In this document: positions 22,583 through 34,599 of the stretch, in pieces | Layout: each line of letters starts with the position of its first letter | Numbering within the stretch: the stretch's first letter is position 1 | Assembly (NCBI GenBank): GCA_036346355.1 | Contig: CM070570.1 | Location: 44,407,592-44,471,591, forward strand | Direction of reading: 5' to 3' | Source: Rhipidocladum racemiflorum | Taxonomy: Eukaryota; Streptophyta; Magnoliopsida; Poales; Poaceae | DNA: 64,000 nt | Made by a program: the position numbers and the translations under genes | The notes under the pieces: generated by a model | Seen by the model: only the letters and a program-made list of their open reading frames with translations | Databases searched by the model: none | What the model was told of the DNA's origin: nothing

Positions 22583-23380
22583 GTTAGAACATGGTAGATG
22601 AACACATTTAAGTGCTTAGTCTTCTAGAACATTGTGATTAGTTAGAGTTTGATAGTGGCTTTGATTTTTATTTACATGGCATAAACTTATTCATCATTAT
22701 TACCATTCTGGTCTGGCACCAAGGCAACACCAATGTAACATTATCTTAGTAATCTTATCATATTAAATTAATACACGCATGCACAGATGCTCAGGTTGCT
22801 TAATAACAGCTCCTTTTTTTCGAAGACATTCATTATTTGGCATGTTATGGATAGCTACCATCTATTTCTTGCATGCTACATGGAACATATGATTGTTGTG
22901 GCTGGCTAATAGATTCTTTGCTTACCAGTGATGAAATGCGAAAACATATAATTAGGGATAGATCTTATTCACTAATGCATGGTTGTTATGGGATTGATTA
23001 ACCTGAATGGGGTAATGCGACATCATTTGCATGCAACTTGAGAATGGCTTACTGATGTTGGAAAAGTGAATACCACCATCATGATAAGTTTTAGATATGG
23101 GTGTCCACTTGATTTCTATGCCGAAACCCAGACATTTGTATTGCTCTAATTTAAACATGCACACATCCTACATTTGTTTGCTATTTAATTCCACCAACAA
23201 AAGGAAAAATGTTAGAGGCTGCACTCATGCTCTTAATTAAGTCTTTTAGTCTTAGTTTATTAGATCCTCTAGTTACTTTAAGGTAGCTGTATGCTTTCAA
23301 TGCACATGGGTGATTTGTCATTACTGCTATTGAATGAGAAGGAAGGAAATGTGCTAGGACTAAAGTCTGGCACTTGGTGC
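22583..23380. other. Intergenic, nothing recognised
   Basis: AT-rich, no repeat edges, long ORFs or motifs that I can support. May contain the promoter or a 5' UTR exon of the small gene at 23408. Confidence 0.5.
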
Positions 23381-23407
23381 TGCAGGACAAAAGCAGGGTG
23401 AGGTGTG

Positions 23408-23793
23408 ATGGGAGAGATGAAGAGGAAGGAGACTGCTGGCCTGTCTTCTTCCTCCTCCAACTGCCAAGACAGCGACTGCTCCTTCTCCACCGCAGAGAAG
23501 GACAAGGGAGGTCTGCTGCCAGCTTGGTGGGGCTTCCAGGTAAGGTAGTAAAGGCTTGGGTGTACTATTTCAACTTGTATTTATACTGCTAGATTTATCA
23601 CTTGTGGCAGTTGAAACCCGGGAGGAATGGTCAGAAAACCACAGGTTGGGGAGCTAGGGGCATGCATGCATTCTCTACTCCTTCCACTTGGCTGAACAAG
23701 GCAGGAAGAGCTGGCTGGCACCCCACAAGTCGGTTTGGAAGTGGTAGGGAGGATTGGTCAAAGCCGGCTGGTGGCTGGGAGGGTACAGTGTGA
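23408..23793 (+). CDS. Candidate two-exon gene for a Trp/Gly-rich small protein (104 aa), function unknown
   Basis: Exon 1 is 23408-23539 (44 codons, ending LLPAWWGFQ). It is followed by a strong donor CAG|GTAAGG, a 71-bp AT-rich intron with an in-frame stop (GTAAGGTAG), an acceptor GTGGCAG at 23610, and exon 2 at 23611-23793 (60 codons plus TGA). Phase-0 splicing gives 104 residues. The N-terminus is Ser-rich with MKRKE; the C-terminal half is basic and rich in Trp and Gly (TTGWGARG, STWLNKAGRAGWHP, EDWSKPAGGWEG). A possible acceptor GTGCTGCAG at 23376-23384 suggests an upstream non-coding exon. A second ATG lies three codons in. I do not recognise the family. It lies outside any transposon boundary I could define. 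The splice fit and composition are suggestive, but coding status is unproven. Confidence 0.5.
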
Positions 23794-24311
23794 TGTTGGT
23801 TCGGTGTGTAGCCAGAAATGTATGCCTTGTGTCTATTGGGTACAGAGTGTAATCACTTTAGAGATCTGTTTGTATTGTAGTGCCAACGAGGAAATATGGT
23901 TGAACAGTCATTGATTAAAGCGTCCAACTTAAATTCTGTTAGCGAAACTTGCGTGATTTAGACTTGCAGTTAAGGTTTAAACTTAATGTGTGGATGTAAA
24001 TCATAGTTGCTTTGATATTGAAAAAGAGGTTGGGATAATAATTTTTCTGAGTCATTTGAAATGAGAGGTAATGTGTGAATGGTACTTGAGCCCACTTAAT
24101 TTTTCTTTTCATTGACTTGCGATGGCTGAATAACAAATGCATGAATGTGTTACACTTCTAAGTGCCAATGTATTTTAATTGTATTACAACTTCAGAGAAT
24201 GCATTTATTTTCCGCAAGCTACTCCTTGATAGATACCTAATGGGCCAGAGAGATTGATCAGCATGGCAACCATTGTTCAAAGATTGGGTGTCAGGGTAGG
24301 TTTTTACAGCG
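23794..24311. other. Intergenic / possible 3' UTR of the small gene
   Basis: No ORF or repeat recognised. T-rich, could hold the 3' UTR of the gene ending at 23793. Confidence 0.4.
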
Positions 24312-24320
24312 AGGGACGGG

Positions 24321-24990
24321 AAATTTTGCTATTTGACACTCAATTCATCAGCCTCTCAACGTTTGACACCCAATTCGATTGCCTTTTGGTATTTGACACC
24401 AAAACCATCAATTTCTTCGTTTCATGACACCCATCCATTTTTCTCAATTTGTATTTTTCCTTTTCTCTTTTTGTAATATGTTTTTCTTGTGCAAGGATCG
24501 AGATTTTTCTAGCGAGATGTCGGATTTCGAACCCCCCAAGATTCTAAATCTCGGCTGGGTAAAAATATTTTTAAAAAATTCCAAATGCTACAGTACCTTT
24601 CAAAATCTCAGCGAAAACTCGGTGATTCCGGCCGAAACCTCGAGAATTTTTACCAGATTTTTATTTTTCAAAAATTTTACCGAATTTTCATTTTTTAAAA
24701 TTTTTACCGGATTTCCATTTTTGAATTTTTTTACTGGATTTTCATTTTCCAAAATTTTTACTGGGTTTTCATTTTCCAAAATTTTTACCGGTCCGAAATC
24801 CAAAATCTCGGTCCTAGCACATGAAAAACATATTACAAAAAGAGAAAAGGAAAATAAAAATTGAGAAAAATCGATGGGTGTCATGAAACGAAGAAATTGA
24901 TGGCTTTAGTGTCAAATACCGAAAAGCAAACGAATTGGATGCCAAACGGAGAGAGGCCAATGAATTGAGTGTCAAATAGCAAAATTTTGC
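24321..24990. mobile_element. Foldback MITE, Mutator (MULE)-like
   Basis: Long imperfect terminal inverted repeats of over 200 bp (AAATTTTGCTATTTGACACT at the left, its complement at the right) are flanked by a perfect 9-bp TSD AGGGACGGG (24312-24320 and 24991-24999). A 9-bp TSD with long TIRs fits the Mutator superfamily. The centre has repeated ATTTTTACCGGATTTTCA-like units about 30 bp apart (24640-24790). No transposase is present. Confidence 0.88.
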
Positions 24991-25047
24991 AGGGACGGGA
25001 GAGGCACAGGAGACGGGAAGAAGGGGGCATGTGGTAGTGGTAATTCA

Positions 25048-25560
25048 ATGGAAAAGAACGTTGCAGACGGTGACTTCACCTCTTCCCAAATGGACGTCCC
25101 ATTGGTCTCCTGCCGATCAAGCTCCCGCTCTCCGCCTCCTCCTCCCCGAATCTTAGAGCTTTCTAGGGTTTCCTCGCTCATCCCGTCCACCACTGGCCGC
25201 TCCTCTGCTCGTCACCCCAGAGACGCCCTGCCTTTGGAGACGACCCAAGGCGGCGACAAACCGGGAGCTCATTCAGCGCTCCTACTGCTTCGACGCCGCG
25301 ATGGGTTCCTCGAGGTGGTTGTGGCCGTGGTTGAAGCCTTACGGGAGGCTGTGGGGAGGAGCTAGTGCAAGAGGAGCGGCGACTTCACCTTTGCCCCAGC
25401 CCATAGGTAGACGGCGGCTGCTGCCGCCTAGCTGCTTCCCTTTTTTACTTCACCGCTATCCCATTTCTCTTTTTCCCCTCATTTTCCTAGTGCAATTTGC
25501 TTTCAGATTTGTGCTTCGGACGTTCTAATTTTAGGAGATTCTTGTGGTCAATTTGTGCTG
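25048..25560 (+). pseudogene. Possible 5' leader and first exon of a truncated host gene
   Basis: A GC-rich, TC-repeat leader (25080-25290) looks like a grass 5' UTR. An ATG at 25301 opens MGSSRWLWPWLKPYGRLWGG, a basic, Trp-rich start that could be an organelle-targeting peptide, and continues to CAGCCCATAG|GTAGAC, a plausible donor at about 25405. An overlapping ORF (25048-25365, 105 aa) is in another frame. I found no following exons before the hAT insertion at 26090 and do not recognise the product. It may be a captured or truncated gene start, or simply non-coding. Confidence 0.25.
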
Positions 25561-26081
25561 CAAACTTGCTAGATGAAGTGGCCAAGGATTTACTGAAGGA
25601 AAAAACAGATGAAGCAGCCAATTGTACTTCAGATCACTGCTTTGTTCACGATTGAGTTTGTAGGACTTGCAGTTGGTAATATTGACAAGTGAGATGTCTG
25701 CATGCTGGGAGCAGTAGTGATGGGATCTTGGAGGAACAATTGCTGATGATGCTGAGGCTTGCCAACTCATAAAGATCATTGATATGAATTGGGAGAATGG
25801 AAGCCTCATGGTGAAATCGGCAGCGCACACACCAAATCAAATCGGTGTTTTCGTAGCCTGAGGTTTCTAGCGATGTCTTTTCACGTCTATCGTCAATATT
25901 AAAGCATTAATCAAAGTTAGACGGTGATTACTTGCTCTTCGCTTGCTTAGATTTGTGTAAGGGTGATGCCTAGCACTGCTTGGAGAAGTTCTTGTAGCGA
26001 ATGTTGGTTTATGGGCATGACAGTGCTCCAATTGATGACTGCTATTTGTAATTTCTTTTGCCTTCCTTCCCAGAATGCATG
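25561..26081. other. Intergenic, nothing recognised
   Basis: No supported gene or repeat; transcript-like text but no frame I can defend. Confidence 0.4.
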
Positions 26082-26361
26082 ATGTGTGTTAGAGCTGGGA
26101 CATGGGCTGGGCTTTTCCCGGGCGGCCTAAGGCCCGGCACGGCCCGACCAGGTTGGCCGGTAGTGGCCAACGGCCGGCCGGGCCTAGAAATGAGGCCTGT
26201 CGGGCGGCCCGGCCCGGCCCAACTACATGGGCCGGGCTCGGGCCGGCCCAGCCCGAGCGGCCCATGGCGGCCGAGAGGCCTGTGGGCTGTGACAGGAGCT
26301 GACCATTTTATATGAGCACACATGCAAAATGAAAGAAATAGTTACTTAATATCACTATATC

Positions 26362-27768
26362 TGAAAATGCATCTAGGACCCTCAAATTGTTTTGGTGATT
26401 AATGATGACACAATTAAAGAGATCTAATGTTTTATCCAAGAATACTGCAGAGATCGAGATCATATCGAGCTGAGAATGACATTGGACGCCCCTATGACTA
26501 CTTAAAAGCAAAAGGACGGCATCAAGACCAAAGTTGTAACATTTTATTTATTTGTGTCTTAAGGATAGCCGTACTATTAAGAGGGTATGACGAGAAATCG
26601 ACTTTAGGATGTGCATGTGCTCAACATCAAATACTGCATCTCTAATTAGCACTCCTACATTTGGTTTTGAAAAGTTTCAAATTAAAACCGAACTGGGTAA
26701 CCCGGAGTCTCCGGATTCCAGTCCGGAGTATCCGGATTCAATCCGGAGTATCCGGACATTTTGTCCGGAGTCTCCGGGTTGGACCTCTCGGTTGCTTTTG
26801 GTTCCAGCTGGTCCGGAGTATCCGGACATTTGGTCCGGAGTCTCCGGATAACCCGGAGTCTCCGGGTTGTTTGTCCGGACACTCCGGCCTGTTCAAAAAC
26901 GGGAGTAACGGCTAGTTTTCAAAAAGGGTATTTAAAGCCTCCACTCCACTCCAACGGCTAGGATCTCTATTGAGCTCATTCATAGCAGCATTCAAGCCAT
27001 TCCTAACCATCTCTAAGCATTCAATAGAGCCCCCACTTCCTCCCACCAATTAATTTGGTTGTTGATTCATTTTGGTGAGGAGAGGAAGAAGCAAAGTGCT
27101 AAGTGCATTCATTTCATCTTGTTGAGCACTAGTTCATCCTCCAAGCGATTCTTCGTGGTGCTATTTCTCTTGGAGGTTGAAGGTCTCCTAGACGGCTAGG
27201 AGTCACCGGAGCTACCAACGCGTGTGGTAAGCCCGGTAGTTTGTGAAGGCTAGTCTCGCCTCCGAAAGGAAAGAGACAAGAAGTGAAGCCGGCGAGTGCA
27301 TTTGTGCAACACCGGGAGGAAAGCGGGTTGAAAGAGACCCCGGCTCAAGTGTGACCGAGCCACCTCAACGGAGACGTAGGATTCCCTTCAAGAATCCGAA
27401 CTTCGGTGAAAAATCGCGTCTCTCGCTCTCTCTTTTACTTCCTAGTCTTGCTTATTTGGATTTGAATTTGTAAAGTTAGATCTAGCTCTTTGCTTAGCTT
27501 TAATTCAAATCCTGTCTAGCAATTGTTCTAGGTTGTTCTTGCTTTCTATTTCTAGTAGTTTATTGTGATTGCTAGAGTAGTTTTTATTGCGCTCCCGAGC
27601 CAGCTAACCCGGAGAGTCCGGATACAAGACCGGACACTCCGGACAAGCCGGAGTATTCGGACCAAAACCCGGAGACTCCGGATTGACCAGCTTCGGCGAT
27701 TTTATTCATTGCGTAATTTTTAATCCGCCTATTCACCCCCCCTCTAGGCGACATCGTTGGTCCTTTCA
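26362..27768 (+). repeat. Sirevirus 5' LTR
   Basis: 1,407 bp. Two clusters of CCGGAGTMTCCGG palindromes (about 26700-26890 and 27608-27680) flank the promoter. A TATA-like tatttaaag lies at 26929-26937. Nearly identical to the 3' LTR apart from a 73-bp deletion there. Confidence 0.92.
26700..26890. repeat. Cluster of CCGGAGT(A/C)TCCGG palindromes upstream of the LTR TATA box
   Basis: At least seven near-copies of the 13-bp palindrome within 190 bp. The same cluster is at 48375-48565 in the 3' LTR. Position just upstream of the TATA box suggests regulatory sites; arrays of palindromic motifs are known in Sirevirus LTRs. Confidence 0.85.
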
Positions 27769-27824
27769 ATTGGTATCAGAGCCAAATCTCCTTTATTTTG
27801 GCTTAACCGCTTGGAGAATCAAAG

Positions 27825-29170
27825 ATGTCGGAAATAGAGAAAGCTACCGAAACCCATGCCCAAGACAAGGCCACGGGTTAGGTATAGGGGTTACAATTCC
27901 TTTAGATTATTCCTCTTTTGGAGTCTCAAACTCCTCATCCTATGTCTCCGTCTCGTCCGGTCGAGCGCCTCACTTCGATGGCACTCGATATGCGGCATGG
28001 AAACATAAGATGAAGATGCATTTGAGATCACTTCATCCGTGTATTTGGAAGATTGTTGAAACAGGTTTCAAGCCAGCGAACCCCAACAATCTCACCTCCG
28101 AAGAAGACAAAGCTCAACACTTCAACGACTTGGCCGTCAATGCCTTGTTCAACGCCTTGAGCGACTCCGAGTTCAACCGGGTCGATGGTCTTGACAATGC
28201 CAAGGACATTTGGGAAAGATTGATGGTGTCTCATGAAGGCGTGTCAAGTGTCCGTGAGTCCAAGATCGAACTCATCATTGGAGAGCTAAGCCGATTCACT
28301 TTGGATGAAGGTGAATCGTACACAAATATGTTTGATCGCTTGATGGTGCTAGTGAATCAAGCAAAGGGACTTGGAAGCACCGAGCTCACCGACAAGGCCG
28401 TGGTGAAGATCATCCTTCGAGTAATCACCCCCACCAACCGCAACCTTGTGCAACTCATCCGCGACCGGCCAAACTTCGACACCCTCACTCCTCATGATGT
28501 GATTGGCCGGTTGATGACGGATGAGATGATGGTGAAGGAAGCGGAAGTGGTGGAGGAGCTCAAGTCCGGTAAGAAGAAGGGCATCGCCTTGAAGGCCGTC
28601 AAGGTGGTGCAAGAAGCCGAAGATAGCTCAAGTGACGAAGAAGAATTAAATGGGCCACTCACAAATGAAGACATGGCCCTTCTTGTTAGAAGATTCAACA
28701 AGTTCTTGAAGAGAAAAGGATACAAGCCGGGAAGCCATTCCAAGAGCTTCGGCAACAAGTCAAGAGGAAGGCACTCTTCAAGAAAGTGCTATGAGTGTGG
28801 GGAACCCGGTCACTTCATTGCCGAGTGCCCACACAAAGAAAAGAAGGAAGAAAAGCCGCACAAGAAAGACAAGTACCGCAAGAAGGACAAGGACAAGAGC
28901 AAGAAGTACAAGGGCAAGGGTCATGCATACATTGGCAAGGAGTGGAACTCCGACTCCGAGTCTGAGTCCGAGTCCAACTCCGACAATGAAGGAGGACTTG
29001 CCACCGTCGCCATCGCTACTCCACCGACAAAGTCGAAGAGCACAAGGGGCACAATGTGCCTTATGGCAAAGGGGCACAAGGTATTATCTAAGAGCACTAT
29101 TCATTCCATTGTTGATTATAGCTTGGATGATTGTGATGATGCTAGTGATGAGGAAAGAAGTAGCATTTAA
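27825..29170 (+). pseudogene. Sirevirus gag (capsid and CCHC nucleocapsid), frameshifted near the start
   Basis: The likely start ATG at 27825 (MSEIEKATETHAQ) lies 43 nt after the PBS and runs into TAG at 27879-27881. The main reading frame, open to 29170, shows FDGTRYAAWKHKMKMHL (about 27975-28020), the UBN2-type region (AKDIWERLMVSHEG, FTLDEGESYTNMFDRL), a CCHC knuckle CYECGEPGHFIAEC (about 28788-28830) and a Lys-rich and Ser/Glu-rich tail. One small indel near 27880 separates the two. Structural role is by family. Confidence 0.85.
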
Positions 29171-29204
29171 GTCTATGGACGATTTTGATGTTTAAAAATT
29201 AGAC

Positions 29205-29891
29205 TTGCTACTTAAGGATATTGAAAGATTGGAGGAGGTTGTTGAGCAAAAGGAAGCTATTCTCGAAGCTCAAGAAGATCTCCTTATTTGTGAGAAGGAG
29301 AAGAATCTTGAACTAGAGAAGAGCTTGGCCCTTGAAAAGAACAAAAATGAGGATTTGGTCAAAAGCTCAAATTTGACCAAAAATGAAGCACTTAGTCTTG
29401 AGATCACCAATGCTTCACTCTTAGAGCAACTTGCAAAAGCAGAGGATGCTTGCAAGGCTCTTGAAGTGAAGCTTGTTGATCTCTCGAATAAAGCTTCTAC
29501 CTCAATCAACAACTCCAATATTTCATTACCCTCGACGAGCAACGGTTGCACTAGATGCTTTAATGTTGATATTGCTACTTGTGCTACTAACCGTGAGACT
29601 TTGAAAGTCTTAGCTCATGAAAATGAGAAGCTTAAGGTGATGCTTGAAGATGGACTTCAAAAGTCCTACAAGGCAAGCAAGGGTTTAGAGGAGTATCTCG
29701 GTAAGCGCCAAGGTAATCCTAAGAGGCAAGGGCTTGGGTATGTTCCGCCAAAGGGCAAAAAGAGCAACATTGTTGTTGCTCCTTTAAGCAAGCCCATACA
29801 CTTTGTAAAAGGCGAAGGAACATCCAAGCACAAAGCTCACTCTGAGTTTTTTGCTTCTTATGTGCTTAAAAGACTAACCTCGGTCGTGTAG
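29205..29891 (+). pseudogene. Sirevirus Gag C-terminal coiled-coil segment
   Basis: A 228-residue open stretch dominated by heptad-like Leu/Glu/Lys repeats (DIERLEEVVEQKEAILEAQ, LEKSLALEKNKNEDLVK). It is followed by SKGLEEYLGKRQGNPKRQG and GLGYVPPKGKKS, features of the long Gag of Sireviruses. Separated from the upstream gag frame by a stop at 29168-29170 and a short gap. A leucine coiled coil here may mediate protein-protein contacts (inference from family). Confidence 0.75.
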
Positions 29892-30009
29892 TTGCTTATC
29901 ATGTTGGGCGTAAGCCGAAGAATGCTCCTTGTGTTCGTTCTATTTGGGTCCCTAAATCGCTTGTTACTAACGTGCGTGGACCTAACCAAGTTTGGGTACC
30001 AAAGAGCAA

Positions 30010-30600
30010 AAACTAAATATGTTTTTGTAGGCCTATATCTCCGGTGGAACAAGTTGGATTTTGGATAGCGGATGCACGCACCACATGACCGGAGAAAAGG
30101 CAATGTTCGCACACTTGGATGTGAATGGATCAAATAGCGAAAGTATCATATTTGGAGATAATGGAAAAGGAGAGGTAATTGGTTTGGGTAAAATCTCTAT
30201 CTCAAATGATTTTCCATTTAAGTAATGTCTTACTTGTTGAATCATTAAGCTACAATTTGTTGTCCGTTGCACAATTGTGTGAAGCGGGTTACAATTGTTT
30301 GTTTAATGAAAAGGGTGTGGAAGTCATTAAGAGGCTTGATGGTTCAATAGCCTTTAAAGGACGTTTGAAGGGTAAGCTCTATCTCGTAGACTTCAATACA
30401 GATAGACTTAATCTTGAAACGTGCTTAATGGCTAAATCTAGCATGGGTTGGCTATAGCATCGCCGACTAGCCCATGTCGGTATGAGGAATCTTCACAAAC
30501 TCATTAAAGGCAACCACATTCTTGGACTAACCAATGTTGTCTTTGAGAAAGATAGGATTTGTAGTGCTTGTCAAGCGGGCAAGCAAGTTGGCGCCTCCCA
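30010..30600 (+). pseudogene. Sirevirus protease and GAG-pre-integrase remnant; integrase core missing after it
   Basis: The protease active site SWILDSGCTHHMTG is intact at about 30050-30090. It is followed in shifted frames by LSYNLLSVAQLCEAGY and, after a stop, HRRLAHVGMRNLHKLIKG and ICSACQAGKQVGA (to about 30595). At 30598-30605 the text jumps to the linker normally found just upstream of RT (HPVDNILGDIHKGVSTRSR). The whole DDE integrase core, roughly 1 kb in relatives, is therefore absent. Confidence 0.8.
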
Positions 30601-30605
30601 TCCCA

Positions 30606-31081
30606 CGAGATCATCCGGTCGACAATATACTCGGAGACATTCACAAGGGAGTATCTACTAGATCTCGAGTTGCAAATTTTTGTGAATTTTACTCGTTTGT
30701 GTCGTCTCTTGAACCTCTAAAGGTAGAAGAAGCGCTTGATGATCCGGATTGGGTGATGGCCATGCAAGAGGAGCTCAACAATTTCAAGAGAAATCAAGTT
30801 TGGGAGCTTGTTCAAAGACCAAATCAAAACGTGATCGGCACAAAATCGGTCTTCCGGAACAAGCAAGATGAGAATGGAATCGTGACAAGGAACAAAGCTC
30901 GTTTGGTTGCTCAAGGGTACACTCAAATCGAAGGTTTGGATTTCGATGAAACATATGCTCCAGTAGCTAGGCTTGAATCTATTAGAATATTACTTGCCTT
31001 TGCTACTCACCATGATTTCAAGCTGTATCAAATGGACGTGAAGAGCGCCTTCTTAAATGGACCACTCTCCGAGATGGTCTA
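30606..31081 (+). pseudogene. Sirevirus reverse transcriptase, 5' part
   Basis: Shows ALDDPDWVMAMQEELNNF, NQVWELV, GTKSVFRNKQDENG, RNKARLVAQGYTQ, ETYAPVAR and QMDVKSAFLNGPL. It is cut at 31081 by the Tekay element after the duplicated GTCTA. The frame continues at 43716 in the same phase. Confidence 0.88.
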
Positions 31082-34000
31082 TGTCGGGACCCCGAATTTG
31101 CAAATCCGGACCCTCTGTGTATTCAGCACTAGTCCAGGAACGCGCTAGTGCACACAGTCTTAACATCGGTAAATATCACAATCATACCATTCGATATTAT
31201 CAAAGTACTTTATTTAAATAACCAAACTGGTTACTTGACCTTATGGTCAAGTTACAAATGTATGCCTTGCAAGGCGAAACTTATTAACAGAGAAATAATA
31301 GCAGCGGAAAATCAAATAACTTCGTGGCGCCATCCAGTATACCACGAGCAACCGACCGGGCTCGCTTCCCTAAGTAGACGGATCCTCTTGGAGTTCCTCC
31401 TCCAAAGCTGGTGCGATCTCTTCTTCAAGCGATATTGTGTTGAGGCAAGGGTGAGTACTTGGTACTCAAAGAAGTCATCTTGTGAGAATGCAAGCTAATA
31501 TACTATATGCATGGCTTGGTACAAAGGAATAGCTTAAGGTATATTTGCGAAACAAAGATTTGACAAGTATCATAAATAGATTCGAAAGCAGTAGAAACAA
31601 GTAAAGCATAAATAACTTTTCAAGAAGTTTAATAAACATTTTCCCCATCCTAAACCACATTTCCATCATCTTCATTACTAAACCATCCCTCCTTTCAAAC
31701 CAAAGTTATTTTTGAGAAAATCTAACCCTTGACTGTAATTCCCGAGCGATGTCCAATACCGCGGACACGGCTATTCGAATAGATTCTAAACTCTGCAGAG
31801 GTTATGCACTTTACCCACAAGATACAGTCAAACACCACAAAGGCGAGTTCCCGTAACAAAGCCTTTCGGAAGCCTCAAACAACACAGGTGGTCCTCTCCG
31901 GTTCGTGCTCTACACCATCCCTTCCCTTAGCCAAGGCGAAGTATGGGACCAACACACCGTTAGATGGGTATCTGGCCACAGCCACGATACGCTCCCCCGT
32001 ACAATCACACAAACGGTGTAATTGACACCCTGAGGCTCCACAAGTGAGTCCTTAGCGACTTAGTCAACTAGGGCCGTCCCATTCCAGCCATGTGGTTGCA
32101 AGTATGACCCAGTTCAAAGGCTTGCAAGGTTAAGTCCTTAGAGTGACCAGGGAAAGACTACCCAAGAACCAAATCAACATTCCCATCGCCACAACCGGCC
32201 CAATTGATTACTCTTGCCACATGCCCTGGCCGAAGCTGTTTATCAAACCCAGCTTGATTACCATGCACCACGTGCTATCAACATCACATGATACCTTTCC
32301 AAAACAGGTTCAATATATCATTAAGTCAATATTAACATTTGATTGTCCAAATTCATGTCATGAGCACGAAAGGTGTCTAAGCAATACACTACAACGGTCT
32401 AAAACCCATGTTGGCAATTTGATTATGTCCAACTAGTAAACCACAACTAGGGTGACAAGGGGTCATGGCACATATTTAATTAATCAAGGTGTCATACAGC
32501 AATTTGGTATTTATCTAATCTCCCATATTTAAGTAAAGTATTTTCTAATTGAACTAGCATGCAATAATTTGAACCAAAATAGATTTCAAAATGGGATCAA
32601 CATGGTCAAAGCACAACTTGCCTTCAAAAAGTACTTGCTCTTGGTCTTGAGTTGGATCCTGAGTCAATACCTCTCCTTCGAATCCTTCCGGCACTTCAAC
32701 GTCTACTCGTAAAGCGTGCAAATAGCAAATACACGAATAAACAATAGGCAAAACATCCCAAAACTCCAAATAAAATCCATAAACAGAGAGAACATAATTT
32801 TCTGGATTTTTAGAAACTGGAATCGTCAAATTTGGAGTTAAGACGCAAAAGTTATGATTATTTAAAGTTTAAATAATCAATTAAATAATTTTACAGAGAA
32901 AAACTTTAGTCCAAAAATTAAATAAAATTCATATTTAGGTAGATCTCAATTTTATACAAATTTAGAAATTTGAATCACTCAAATCGGAGTTGAAACGCAA
33001 AAGTTATAAGCGTTTGAAGTTTGAATCAAAATCTGAAATCATTATTTCGAATTCATAAATCATTTTCTTTTTCGGAAATTAATTATTGCGTCAGCATGGA
33101 CACGTGGCAGCCTCTGATTGGTTGGCTGACGTCAGCCGGTCCATGGACTTGGTCCACGCTCGGCTCGGGTCCACCGTGGACTCAGTCCATGACTCTGCGT
33201 GAGACTGACATGTGGGCCCACTCGGGTGACGTCATCGCTGACGTCAGCGGGGACTCAGCCCGCAGTCGACATGTGGGACCTTTGTGGCGTCATGGATGGC
33301 GTCCGCGGTGCGATCGGCCGACACGCGGGCCGCGTGTCGGTGGCCTGCTGCCAGCGTCGCGTCGACGGCGGCAGCGTCGGTCCAACTTCGAAACCGCGTG
33401 GCGCCAATCACGGTAGTTGGTTTGAAAATCAGCGGCGCGGATTAGATCCAGGGTTAACACGCGTTGAAACTACTCGTTGATCGTGGGCGTTCGATTTAGA
33501 TCGGACGGTCCAGATCTAATCCTATAATAACACTACTACGACGCGTGGCAAATGTGAACCGTTGGATCTTGATCCAACGGTCCGATCCAATCGGGTTGGG
33601 GACACGTGAACTCACCTCAACCGTCCGTCTGGATCGGCGGTTCACCGAGCTTCGCGAAGTCCGGCGATGGCGCGGCGAGGCTTGGGCACCGGAGACGGGG
33701 CGATGACCAAGCGCGGCGCTCTGAGGCTCCTCCGGCGGCGTGCGTGGTCACGCTCGAGTCGCCTTGGCTCGAGGATCGATTACGGCCTCCTTCTCCTCGG
33801 CGGCGGCGACGGCGGCGGAAGGTGAGAAAAACCACCACAATACCCTAAGCTACTACGGCGAGCAATCCCGAGCAAGCGGCTGCTAGGGTTTAGCAAGCTA
33901 AGGCAAAAAGTAGCGCAAGGTCACGGCGGTCCTCGGGGTGCGATCCGGGCATTAAATAGCCCCGGGAGGCGTGCTCAGGGCAGAGCCCTAGTCGGTTACG

Positions 34001-34581
34001 GCGGCGCACTCGGCGGCGGAGTCCGGCTCGGACTCGGCGGGGAAGACGGCACGAGAACCGTCCACGTGTCCAGATCAGCGGCCCCGATCGGACCGGCGCG
34101 AACGGGTTTGGGTCGGACACGGCTCAACCGGTACGGGCGGATCTCAGCCGTTGGATCTTGATCCAACGGTTGGGATTGATTAGGTTTAGGAGTGGGTTCG
34201 GTCGAGTCACGTGGCTCGGGTCGGACTCGAACTCGAGTCTGACTCGGGCTCGGTCGGATGAACAGTACTTGACCCGAGTTGATTTTCCAGCGATTTAATA
34301 TTTAAAATAATTCCCAGTAATTCATTTAATTCGTTAAAAATAGCAAATGACTCAGAAAAATTCCAGAAAAATTCTGGAAAATACTTTGGATCATTTTGGA
34401 CTCAAATAAAATATTTCCAACAAAATTTTATTTGCAAAATTAAATTCTTTAATTATTTCAAAATGGAATAAATTCAAATAAATTCCAAATAAATCCAAAT
34501 AAATTCCAGCAAATTCCAAAAATTCACCAAAGTGCCAAATCACACATGAATTTAAGAAAAGCAAAATTTTGGGGTGTTACA
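31082..34581 (-). repeat. Tekay 3' LTR
   Basis: 3,500 bp. Same family as the solo LTR at 7002-10344. Differs from its 5' partner by clustered changes, especially 33110-33450. Confidence 0.92.
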
Positions 34582-34599
34582 AACCTCCCCCCCTTAATA

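Noticed and set aside
26058..26315. GC-rich ORFs near 26.1-26.3 kb on both strands
   Set aside because: Generated by GGCCCGGCC repeats of the hAT element end.
26609..26961. Ser/Pro/Arg-rich ORFs (also at 48285-48637)
   Set aside because: Translations of the CCGGAGT palindrome array in the Sirevirus LTRs; present in both LTRs and on both strands.
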